The translations under genes were made by a program, and so were the position numbers. Below, piece after piece: positions 28,901 to 37,120 of a stretch of 64,000 nucleotides of DNA (position 1 is the first letter of the stretch; every line of letters begins with the position of its first letter). This DNA comes from Pseudomonas sp. NC02 (GTDB taxonomy: Bacteria > Pseudomonadota > Gammaproteobacteria > Pseudomonadales > Pseudomonadaceae), in assembly GCF_002874965.1 (NCBI RefSeq), contig NZ_CP025624.1, forward strand, positions 2,232,001 to 2,296,000, given 5' to 3'. The notes below the pieces were generated by a model that worked only from the letters and a program-made list of their open reading frames with translations, made no database searches and was not told where the DNA came from.

Positions 28901-29303
28901 GCCGACGCCCGGCCTTGTCCGGTAGCAGGCTGCCGTTGATTTCCAGCCAGTGCAGGCTGCCATCGGGCCATTGGATGCGGTGGTGCATGGCCTGGACAGC
29001 GGGTTCGCCGGCCAGCACCGCATGAAAGGCCCGGACCACCTTGGCGCGGTCCTCGGGGGCCAGCAGGTCCAGGTACTCCAGGTCTTCAGGCAGCGGCTGG
29101 CGCGGGTCGAAGCCGAACAGGGCCTGAGTGCCTCGGGACCAGCTGATCCGGCCGGTATCGATTTCCCAGCTCCAGGCGCCCAGCCGGGCAGCGTTGAGCG
29201 CCGCCAGCAGTTGCGGCGCGCTGTCCCAGCTTTGCTCCGCCTCCTGTGGGTCCAGCGCGTAGATGCGGGGCAGGGGTGGCACGGTATCGACGGGGTTGCG
29301 CAT
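25998..29303 (-). CDS. cytoplasmic five-PAS GGDEF/EAL cyclic-di-GMP protein
   Basis: The 1101-residue product has no signal peptide or membrane segment. Five PAS-type domains follow each other: LLAALNAARLGAWSWEID, RFATLFHLCPLMVLL, ERLDLALDSAQLGTWDW, KFASLFLASPDPICV and KFAKAFHSSPDAVSI (residues about 25 to 665). Next comes a GGDEF domain with intact ARLGGDEFVVLL, then an EAL domain with EALVRWQHP and the metal-site DDFGTGYSSL. Both a diguanylate cyclase and a phosphodiesterase activity are possible from the motifs. The start at 29303 gives an N-terminus leading straight into PAS 1, but its ribosome site is weak. It is the only such gene here; the signal is unknown. Confidence 0.92.
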   Translation of the reverse strand: MRNPVDTVPPLPRIYALDPQEAEQSWDSAPQLLAALNAARLGAWSWEIDTGRISWSRGTQALFGFDPRQPLPEDLEYLDLLAPEDRAKVVRAFHAVLAGEPAVQAMHHRIQWPDGSLHWLEINGSLLPDKAGRRRMIGVIREITHQREREHALSHSEKRFATLFHLCPLMVLLTRQADGLISEANQYFESLFGWPLADAIGRSTLELGLWVHPEQRAHLVKATQRKGAPITMEVQFRASNGQVHDGTLSAQKVELDGEDYLISTFLDTTERKNAEQALKDSQERLDLALDSAQLGTWDWHIPSGMLYGSARAAQLHGLEPQPFHESFEAFFEGMPQEERESMRNAYRTLREGPAGNYQLTYRVQLEDGSSRYLESRARLYRDDTGVPLRMAGTLLDITDQVEREQRLIASEEKFASLFLASPDPICVTRLETGQFIEINPAFTQTFGWTAAEVLNNNAEQIGLWEESSQRLQRIEQVIREQSLSNVAITVHHKNGQTLNCVISSRLIQVSDQPCIVTTLRDITQQQRSEAALKASEEKFAKAFHSSPDAVSITERDTGRYVEVNDGFCRLTGYRAEEAIGLTLYQIGIWADENQRAALLAELQIKGRIHHLEMLWHNKRGEVLAVEVSVEPITLNETPCLLLTARDVSLLKNAQAQIRHLAYHDPLTNLPNRALLMDRLSQQIALLKRHNLRGALLFLDLDHFKHINDSLGHPVGDTVLKIVTARLEASVRMEDTVARLGGDEFVVLLSGLEGTRPQVSTQVQELADTLRELLSEPMFLDGHRLQVTPSIGVALIPDHGSTPADLLKRADIALYRAKDSGRNTIQMFHNSMQKTASERLRMETDLRLALSRGEFSVHYQPQVDARGNTIVGAEALVRWQHPQLGAQSPTEFIKVLEDSGLILEVGTWILDEACSTFAQLIAEGLVDPLNFSLCVNISPRQFRQNDFVERVERSLRNHHLPYTLLKLEITEGIVIQNLDDTISKMRRLKKLGVSFAMDDFGTGYSSLTYLKRLPVDALKIDQSFVRDATHDPNDAEIIRAIVAMARSLNLDVIAEGVETPEQLAFLQGLGCHLYQGYLHSRPLPVEGFRQVLKRMPQATSSE

Positions 29304-29367
29304 TATCAAAGGGCCTTGGCTCGATGGGCGTTCGGCGCGGGTTCCACGGTCTACGGGCCACGGCGAT

Positions 29368-30258
29368 TCAAGCCTGATTCCCTGGCAGATCGACCTGTGC
29401 ATCCAATAGGCTCATGAAAGCCCGCGCAGCGTTCGACAGCGTCCTTTCGGTGTGCACGATATAGCCTAGCTGGCGACTGAGCTGTATGCCCGGCAAAGCG
29501 ATGCGTGCCACCTGGTCATCGAGCATGGTGCGCGGCAATACGCTCCAGGCAAGGCCAATGGAGACCATCATCTTGATGGTTTCCAGGTAGTTGGTGCTCA
29601 TGGCGATGTTTGGCGTCAGGCCCTGGGCCTCGAACAGCCGCTGCACGATATGGTGGGTAAAGGTGTTGCCGCCGGGAAACACCGCCGGGTGCCGGGCGAT
29701 GTCCGCCAGGCTGACGCTGCCGTTGCTGATCAGGCTGTGTTCCGGCGCCACCACGAAATCCAGTGGGTCGTCCCACACCGGGGTGGCCCGCACCAGCGTG
29801 TGGGGTTCCGGCGCCAGGGTGATCACGGCCACTTCGGCGCGGCCATGGAGGATTTCTTCGTAGGCCACTTCCGAATCGAGAAACTGAATGTCCAGCGCGA
29901 CATTCGGGTATTCCCGGGTGAACGTGCGCAGGACCGGTGGCAAGCGGTGCAGGCCGATGTGATGGCTGGTGGCCAGCGTCAGGCGCCCGCTGACTTCGCC
30001 GGTCAGGTTGGTCAGGGCGCGGCGGGTGTCGTCCAGTACATTGAGAATCTGATACGCCCGGGGCAGCAGCGCCCGTCCGGCTTCGGTGAGGCCGACTTCA
30101 CGCCCCAGCCGGTCGAACAGGCGCACCTTTAATTGTTGCTCCAGGCCGGCGATGCGCTTGCTGATGGCCGGTTGGGTCAGGTGCAGGCGTTCACCGGCAC
30201 CGGAGAAGCTGCCGGTCTCGGCGATGGCGATAAAGGCATTGAGGTTGGCCAGGTCCAT
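29368..30258 (-). CDS. LysR family regulator, divergent from leuCD
   Basis: The 296-residue product starts MDLANLNAFIAIAETGSFSG and has the LysR helix-turn-helix SGAGERLHLTQPAISKRIAG, then an effector domain with GRLTLATSHHIGLHRLPPVL. The ATG at 30258 puts the conserved N-terminus first. It is divergent from leuC with a 145-bp gap, so it is a good candidate for the regulator of leuCD, perhaps sensing a leucine-pathway intermediate; that link is inferred from position. It lies 64 bp upstream of the PAS-GGDEF-EAL gene in the same direction. Confidence 0.9.
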   Translation of the reverse strand: MDLANLNAFIAIAETGSFSGAGERLHLTQPAISKRIAGLEQQLKVRLFDRLGREVGLTEAGRALLPRAYQILNVLDDTRRALTNLTGEVSGRLTLATSHHIGLHRLPPVLRTFTREYPNVALDIQFLDSEVAYEEILHGRAEVAVITLAPEPHTLVRATPVWDDPLDFVVAPEHSLISNGSVSLADIARHPAVFPGGNTFTHHIVQRLFEAQGLTPNIAMSTNYLETIKMMVSIGLAWSVLPRTMLDDQVARIALPGIQLSRQLGYIVHTERTLSNAARAFMSLLDAQVDLPGNQA

Positions 30259-30403
30259 TGTGCTATTCCAGTTGGTAATCCAAAGCATAAAAAATATGAA
30301 TTTGAGTTATTTAATGTAGCGCCATACCATCAGCCTCACAAGCCAAAGGGTTATTGAATCGTTCAAGGCCCGGGGCATAGAAACACCTGATGAGGACCGC
30401 GTG

Positions 30404-31822
30404 ATGGCCGGCAAAACGCTTTACGACAAGCTTTGGGATTCCCATGAAGTGAAACGGCGCGATGATGGGTCGTCGCTGATCTACATCGACCGTCACATCA
30501 TCCATGAAGTGACCTCGCCCCAAGCGTTCGAAGGCCTGCGACTGGCCGGGCGCAAGCCTTGGCGCGTCGACTCGATCATCGCCACCCCGGACCACAACGT
30601 GCCGACCACCCCGGAGCGTAAAGGCGGGATCGACGCCATCGTCGACACCGTGTCGCGCCTCCAGGTGCAGACCCTCGATGATTACTGCGACGAATATGGC
30701 ATCACCGAATTCAAGATGAATGACGTGCGCCAGGGGATCGTTCACGTGATCGGCCCGGAGCAGGGCGCCACCTTGCCTGGCATGACCGTGGTTTGCGGTG
30801 ACTCCCACACCTCTACCCACGGGGCGTTTGGCGCCTTGGCTCATGGTATTGGTACCTCCGAGGTGGAGCACGTATTCGCCACCCAGTGCCTCGTCGCCAA
30901 GAAGATGAAGAACATGTTGGTGTCGGTGGAAGGTGAATTGCCTTTCGGCGTCACTGCCAAGGACATCGTCCTCGCCGTGATCGGCAAGATCGGCACCGCC
31001 GGCGGTAACGGCCACGCCATCGAATTCGCCGGCAGCGCGATTCGCGACCTGTCCATCGAAGGCCGCATGACCATCTGCAACATGTCCATCGAAGCCGGTG
31101 CCCGCGTGGGCATGGTGGCGGCGGACGAAAAGACCATTGCCTACGTCAAGGGTCGCCCGTTCGCACCTGCCGGTGCTGATTGGGACGCCGCTGTCGAAGC
31201 CTGGAAAGACCTGGTTTCCGACGCCGATGCGGTGTTCGACACCGTGGTTACCCTCGATGCCGCCCAGATCAAGCCGCAAGTCAGCTGGGGCACCTCGCCG
31301 GAAATGGTGTTGGCCGTTGACCAGAACGTGCCGGACCCGGCCAAGGAAACCGACCTGGTCAAGCGTGGTTCCATCGAGCGCGCCTTGAAGTACATGGGCT
31401 TGAAAGCCAATCAGGCGATTACCGACATCCAGCTGGATCGCGTGTTCATCGGCTCCTGCACCAACTCGCGGATCGAGGATTTGCGCGCTGCGGCGGTGAT
31501 CGCCAAGGGCCGCAAAGTCGCCTCGACCATCAAGCAGGCGATCGTGGTGCCAGGTTCGGGCCTGGTCAAGGCCCAGGCTGAAGCCGAAGGCCTCGACAAG
31601 ATTTTCCTCGAGGCCGGTTTTGAATGGCGTGAGCCGGGTTGCTCGATGTGCCTGGCGATGAACCCGGACCGTTTGGAGTCGGGCGAGCACTGCGCGTCCA
31701 CCTCCAACCGTAACTTCGAAGGGCGTCAGGGCGCCGGTGGCCGTACCCACCTCGTCAGCCCGGCCATGGCTGCTGCGGCTGCCGTCAACGGTCGTTTCAT
31801 CGACGTTCGCGAATTGATCTGA
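30404..31822 (+). CDS. leuC: 3-isopropylmalate dehydratase large subunit
   Basis: The 472-residue product is the aconitase-family large subunit that isomerises 2- to 3-isopropylmalate in leucine synthesis. The 4Fe-4S cysteines are in [11 protein letters not shown] and [26 protein letters not shown] is also present. GAGGA sits 7 nt before ATG 30404, which I prefer to GTG 30401. leuD follows after 10 nt, so the two subunits are co-expressed. Confidence 0.98.
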   Translation: MAGKTLYDKLWDSHEVKRRDDGSSLIYIDRHIIHEVTSPQAFEGLRLAGRKPWRVDSIIATPDHNVPTTPERKGGIDAIVDTVSRLQVQTLDDYCDEYGITEFKMNDVRQGIVHVIGPEQGATLPGMTVVCGDSHTSTHGAFGALAHGIGTSEVEHVFATQCLVAKKMKNMLVSVEGELPFGVTAKDIVLAVIGKIGTAGGNGHAIEFAGSAIRDLSIEGRMTICNMSIEAGARVGMVAADEKTIAYVKGRPFAPAGADWDAAVEAWKDLVSDADAVFDTVVTLDAAQIKPQVSWGTSPEMVLAVDQNVPDPAKETDLVKRGSIERALKYMGLKANQAITDIQLDRVFIGSCTNSRIEDLRAAAVIAKGRKVASTIKQAIVVPGSGLVKAQAEAEGLDKIFLEAGFEWREPGCSMCLAMNPDRLESGEHCASTSNRNFEGRQGAGGRTHLVSPAMAAAAAVNGRFIDVRELI

Positions 31823-31832
31823 GGAATACCCG

Positions 31833-32477
31833 ATGAAAGCTTTTACTCAACACACCGGTTTAGTCGCGCCGTTGGACCGTGCCAACGTGGACACCGACCA
31901 GATCATTCCCAAGCAGTTCTTGAAATCGATCAAGCGCACCGGTTTTGGTCCGAACCTGTTCGACGAGTGGCGCTACCTGGACGTGGGCTACGCCTACCAG
32001 GACAACTCCAAGCGCCCGCTGAACAAGGACTTTGTGCTCAACGCCGAGCGTTACCAGGGCGCCAGTGTATTGCTGGCCCGGGAAAACTTCGGTTGCGGCT
32101 CCAGCCGTGAGCACGCGCCGTGGGCCCTGGAAGAATATGGCTTTCGCAGCATCATCGCGCCGAGCTACGCCGACATCTTCTTCAACAACAGCTTCAAGAA
32201 CGGCTTGCTGCCGATCATCTTGAGCGATGCCGAAGTGGATGAGTTGTTCCAGCAGGTGGAAGCCGATGTGGGCTACCAGTTGACCATCGACCTGGCGGCG
32301 CAGACCGTGACCCGTCCGGACGGCAAGGTGTATCACTTTGAAGTGGACGCCTTCCGCAAGCACTGCCTGATCAATGGCCTGGACGACATCGGCCTGACCT
32401 TGCAGGACGGCGATGCGATTGCCGCGTTTGAAACCAAACACCGGGCCAGCCAGCCTTGGTTGTTTCGCGACGCTTGA
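31833..32477 (+). CDS. leuD: 3-isopropylmalate dehydratase small subunit
   Basis: The 214-residue product is the swivelling small subunit that completes the active site with Leu[16 protein letters not shown] and [18 protein letters not shown] are the family signatures. It begins [20 protein letters not shown] and is of normal length. AGGAAT precedes the ATG. It is followed by a REP pair, which separates it from the methyltransferase and leuB. Confidence 0.98.
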   Translation: MKAFTQHTGLVAPLDRANVDTDQIIPKQFLKSIKRTGFGPNLFDEWRYLDVGYAYQDNSKRPLNKDFVLNAERYQGASVLLARENFGCGSSREHAPWALEEYGFRSIIAPSYADIFFNNSFKNGLLPIILSDAEVDELFQQVEADVGYQLTIDLAAQTVTRPDGKVYHFEVDAFRKHCLINGLDDIGLTLQDGDAIAAFETKHRASQPWLFRDA

Positions 32478-32493
32478 TTCCATGTAGACCGGA

Positions 32494-32592
32494 CTGGCCC
32501 CTTCGCGAGCAAGCCCGCTCCCACATTTGATTGCATTTCAACTGAAGGAACTCGGTCGAATGTGGGAGCGGGCTTGCTCGCGAAAGGGCCAG
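32494..32592. repeat. REPIN: inverted pair of family 3 REPs
   Basis: CTGGCCCCTTCGCGAGCAAG at the left end and its inverse (CTTGCTCGCGAAAGGGCCAG) at the right end flank a short unique middle. Confidence 0.85.
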
Positions 32593-32623
32593 CAACAGCA
32601 ACACAAAAACCAGGGACATCATC

Positions 32624-33388
32624 ATGACCAGCACCGCCCACACCCAAGTCGTGCAAAAACAATTCGGCGAACAGGCCTCGGCCTACCTGAGCAGCGCAGT
32701 ACATGCTCAAGGCACCGAGTTCGCGCTGCTCCAGGCCGAACTAGCCGGGCAGGGCGCTGCACGACTGCTGGACCTGGGTTGCGGCGCCGGTCACGTGAGT
32801 TTCAACGTGGCACCGTTGGTTAAAGAAGTGGTGGCGTACGACCTGTCCCAACAGATGCTTGACGTGGTCGCCGCCGCTGCCGTGGACCGTGGCCTGGACA
32901 ACATCCGCACTGTGCACGGCGCCGCCGAGCGCCTGCCGTTTGCCGATGGCGAATTCGACTTCGTGTTCAGCCGCTACTCGGCGCACCATTGGAGCGACCT
33001 GGGCCTGGCCCTGCGTGAAGTGCGCCGGGTGCTCAAACCGGGTGGCGTGGCCGCTTTCGTGGACGTCTTGTCACCGGGCAGCCCGCTGTTGGACACTTAC
33101 CTGCAAACCGTCGAAGTGCTGCGCGACACCAGCCACGTGCGTGACTATTCCGCCGGCGAGTGGATGCGCCAGCTCAGCGAAGCCGGTTTGCATGTGCGCA
33201 ACAGCAGCCGCCAGCGCCTGCGCCTGGAATACACCTCGTGGGTCGAGCGCATGCGCACCCCAGAGGTATTGCGTGCTGCGATCCTGGAGCTGCAAAAGGC
33301 GATGGGCCAGGAAGTGCGCGATTACTTCGAGATTCAAGCCGACGGCACCTTCAGCACCGACGTGCTGGTGGTGTGGGCCGAACGCTGA
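32624..33388 (+). CDS. class I SAM-dependent methyltransferase (UbiE/Methyltransf_11 type)
   Basis: The 254-residue product has motif I LLDLGCGAGHVSFN (about residues 46-59), motif II YDLSQQMLDVV, and the post-motif region AERLPFADGEFDFVFSRYSAHHW. This is a cytoplasmic small-molecule methyltransferase. It lies between leuD and leuB, on the same strand, but has its own ribosome site and is separated from leuD by a REP pair. Nothing links it chemically to leucine synthesis. Target unknown. Confidence 0.9.
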   Translation: MTSTAHTQVVQKQFGEQASAYLSSAVHAQGTEFALLQAELAGQGAARLLDLGCGAGHVSFNVAPLVKEVVAYDLSQQMLDVVAAAAVDRGLDNIRTVHGAAERLPFADGEFDFVFSRYSAHHWSDLGLALREVRRVLKPGGVAAFVDVLSPGSPLLDTYLQTVEVLRDTSHVRDYSAGEWMRQLSEAGLHVRNSSRQRLRLEYTSWVERMRTPEVLRAAILELQKAMGQEVRDYFEIQADGTFSTDVLVVWAER

Positions 33389-33441
33389 TTAATTTTTCCC
33401 GACCTGCCCACGGGCGGGTCGCTTGATGAAATGAGGAACGC

Positions 33442-34524
<1,083 letters not shown>

Positions 34525-34530
34525 TCTCTC

Positions 34531-34570
34531 GGGCCCGCTTGCAGATGTTGCTGCAAGGCGGCCCACTTTT
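34531..34570 (+). terminator. hairpin between leuB and asd
   Basis: GGGCCCGCTTGCAG and CTGCAAGGCGGCCC pair imperfectly around a short loop, followed by ACTTTT. It may be a weak terminator or processing site. Confidence 0.55.
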
Positions 34571-34588
34571 GAACAAGGTGTAGTTGCG

Positions 34589-35701
34589 ATGAAACGTGTA
34601 GGTCTGATCGGTTGGCGCGGTATGGTCGGTTCCGTGCTCATGCAGCGGATGCTGGAAGAGCAGGATTTCGATCTTATTGAGCCGGTGTTTTTCACCACCT
34701 CCAATGTAGGTGGTCAAGGGCCGTCCGTGGGCAAGGACATTGCTCCGCTCAAGGACGCCTACAACATTGAAGAACTGAAGACCCTCGACGTCATTCTGAC
34801 CTGCCAGGGTGGCGACTACACCAGCGAAGTCTTCCCCAAGCTGCGCGAAGCCGGCTGGCAGGGTTACTGGATCGACGCCGCTTCCAGCCTGCGCATGCAG
34901 GATGACGCGGTGATCGTGCTGGACCCGGTCAACCGCAAGGTGATCGACCAGCAACTGGACGCGGGCACCAGGAACTACATCGGCGGCAACTGCACCGTCA
35001 GCCTGATGCTGATGGGCCTGGGCGGCTTGTTCGAAGCCGGCCTGGTGGAGTGGATGAGCGCCATGACCTATCAGGCGGCCTCTGGTGCCGGCGCGCAGAA
35101 CATGCGTGAACTGATCAAGCAAATGGGCGCGACTCACGCCGCTGTCGCCGATCAACTGGCTGACCCGGCCAGCGCGATCCTCGACATCGACCGCCGTGTG
35201 GCCGAGGCCATGCGCAGCGAGGCCTACCCGACCGAAAACTTCGGTGTGCCATTGGCCGGCAGCCTGATCCCGTGGATCGACAAGGAACTGCCTAACGGCC
35301 AGAGCCGTGAAGAGTGGAAGGCCCAGGCCGAGACCAACAAGATCCTCGGTCGCTTCAAGAGCCCGATCCCGGTGGACGGTATCTGCGTGCGCATCGGCGC
35401 CATGCGTTGCCACAGCCAGGCGTTGACCATCAAGCTGAACAAAGACGTGCCGATCGCCGATATCGAAGGGCTGATCAGCCAGCACAACCCTTGGGTCAAG
35501 CTGGTGCCGAACAACCGTGATATCAGCATCCAGGAACTGAGCCCGAACAAGGTGACCGGTACCCTGAATGTGCCGGTTGGCCGTCTGCGCAAGCTGAACA
35601 TGGGGACGCAGTACCTGGGCGCGTTCACCGTCGGCGACCAACTGCTGTGGGGCGCGGCTGAGCCGTTGCGTCGCATGCTGCGGATCTTGCTGGAGCGGTA
35701 A
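34589..35701 (+). CDS. asd: aspartate-semialdehyde dehydrogenase
   Basis: The 370-residue product begins [20 protein letters not shown] (nucleotide-binding loop) and has the catalytic cysteine at residue 135 in GGNCTVSLM, as in the E. coli enzyme, plus the later active-site motif [16 protein letters not shown]. It makes aspartate semialdehyde for lysine/diaminopimelate, threonine and methionine synthesis. A terminator follows. The next gene is its Cys-less paralogue. Confidence 0.98.
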   Translation: MKRVGLIGWRGMVGSVLMQRMLEEQDFDLIEPVFFTTSNVGGQGPSVGKDIAPLKDAYNIEELKTLDVILTCQGGDYTSEVFPKLREAGWQGYWIDAASSLRMQDDAVIVLDPVNRKVIDQQLDAGTRNYIGGNCTVSLMLMGLGGLFEAGLVEWMSAMTYQAASGAGAQNMRELIKQMGATHAAVADQLADPASAILDIDRRVAEAMRSEAYPTENFGVPLAGSLIPWIDKELPNGQSREEWKAQAETNKILGRFKSPIPVDGICVRIGAMRCHSQALTIKLNKDVPIADIEGLISQHNPWVKLVPNNRDISIQELSPNKVTGTLNVPVGRLRKLNMGTQYLGAFTVGDQLLWGAAEPLRRMLRILLER

Positions 35702-35718
35702 TCGCTGCTGGTCATTGG

Positions 35719-35754
35719 AAACCCGCGTTCTGGTGACAGGCGCGGGTTTTTTAT
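35719..35754 (+). terminator. rho-independent terminator after asd
   Basis: AAACCCGCG pairs with CGCGGGTTT across a 13-nt loop and runs into TTTTTT. Confidence 0.8.
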
Positions 35755-35764
35755 TGCGCGCTCG

Positions 35765-35860
35765 GGCCTCTTCGCGAGCAAGCCCGCTCCCACATTCGAG
35801 CGAGTTTCTTCAGTTGAAATGCGATCAAATGTGGGAGCGGGCTTGCTCGCGAAGAGGCCA
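35765..35860. repeat. REPIN: inverted pair of family 3 REPs
   Basis: GGCCTCTTCGCGAGCAAGCC at the left end and GGCTTGCTCGCGAAGAGGCC at the right end form an inverted pair between asd and its paralogue. Confidence 0.85.
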
Positions 35861-35949
35861 TCAGCCACACCACAACCCCCAGGTTAATTGCCTCACCCCC
35901 AGCCACCCGGTAAAGTGCCGCTCCCCCCGCAATGCCCGAGGCAGCCCCC

Positions 35950-36960
35950 ATGACCCAGACCTTTGATATTGCCGTGATCGGCGCCACCGGCACCGTTGGC
36001 GAAACCCTGGTGCAGATCCTCGAAGAGCAGGACTTCCCGGTAGGCAGCCTGCACCTGTTGGCCAGCAGCGAGTCGGCCGGGCATTCGGTGCCGTTTCGTG
36101 GCAAGAACGTGCGGGTGCGGGAAGTCGATGAATTCGATTTCAGCAAAGTCCAACTGGTGTTCTTCGCCGCCGGCCCTGCGGTCACCTTGAGTTTTGCCCC
36201 GCGCGCCACCGCTGCGGGCTGCACCCTGATCGACTTGTCCGGCGCCTTGCCGGCCGATCAGGCGCCGCAGGTAGTGCCGGAAGCCAACGCGCAGATCCTC
36301 GATGGCCTGAAAAAACCTTATCAGGTCAGCAGCCCAAGCCCGTCGGCGACTGCCCTGGCCGTGGTGCTGGCGCCACTGCGCGGCTTGCTGGACATTCAGC
36401 GCGTCAACGTCACCGCCAACCTCGCCGTTTCCGCCCAGGGCCGTGAGGCTGTCAGCGAACTCGCCCGGCAGACCGCCGAGTTGCTGAATGTGCGCCCGCT
36501 GGAGCCGAAGTTCTTCGACCGGCAAATGGCCTTTAACCTGCTGGCCCAGGTCGGCAAGCCTGACGCGCAAGGCCACACTGCCCTGGAAAAACGCCTGGTG
36601 CACGAATTGCGCGCCGTGCTGGAAATGCCTTTGCTAAAGATTTCCGTCACTTGCGTTCAAGCCCCGGTGTTTTTTGGCGATAGCCTGACTGTGTCACTGC
36701 AATTGGGGGCAGCGGTGGATCTCGCTGCCGTCAACCGTGCCCTGGACTCGGCACCGGGTGTCGAGTTGGTGGAAGAGGGCGATTACCCCACGGCTGTGGG
36801 CGATGCGGTCGGTCAGGACGTGGTCTACGTGGGCCGGGTTCGTGCCGGTGTTGATGACCCTGCGGAACTAAATATGTGGCTGGCGTCAGATAACGTACGC
36901 AAAGGGGCGGCACTGAACGCCGTACAGCTGGCGCAGTTGTTGATAAAAGGCCTTGTGTAA
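35950..36960 (+). CDS. Usg-type aspartate-semialdehyde dehydrogenase paralogue without catalytic Cys
   Basis: The 336-residue product begins MTQTFDIAVIGATGTVGETL, keeping the nucleotide-binding GATGTVG and overall fold of the Asd family. Where Asd has (G/P)NC(T/S) it reads SSPSPSAT, with proline at about residue 131 in the cysteine's place, so ordinary Asd chemistry is not expected. This agrees with the Usg proteins found before fimV and truA in gammaproteobacteria, whose function is unclear. The start at 35950 excludes a short upstream extension. fimV follows after 160 bp. Confidence 0.88.
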   Translation: MTQTFDIAVIGATGTVGETLVQILEEQDFPVGSLHLLASSESAGHSVPFRGKNVRVREVDEFDFSKVQLVFFAAGPAVTLSFAPRATAAGCTLIDLSGALPADQAPQVVPEANAQILDGLKKPYQVSSPSPSATALAVVLAPLRGLLDIQRVNVTANLAVSAQGREAVSELARQTAELLNVRPLEPKFFDRQMAFNLLAQVGKPDAQGHTALEKRLVHELRAVLEMPLLKISVTCVQAPVFFGDSLTVSLQLGAAVDLAAVNRALDSAPGVELVEEGDYPTAVGDAVGQDVVYVGRVRAGVDDPAELNMWLASDNVRKGAALNAVQLAQLLIKGLV

Positions 36961-37120
36961 AAGATACTTGGCGGCAATTTGTAGATTGATTCTAGCCAAG
37001 CGCTATGCTTGGCCCCAAGCTGGAAAAATTGCGCGTCGGTGACCTATCGGCTCGCCATGCCTAATGGCAGCGGTTACCCACCTTCTCGCCGGCCGGGGAG
37101 TGTTCAAAAAGGATGAGGCT

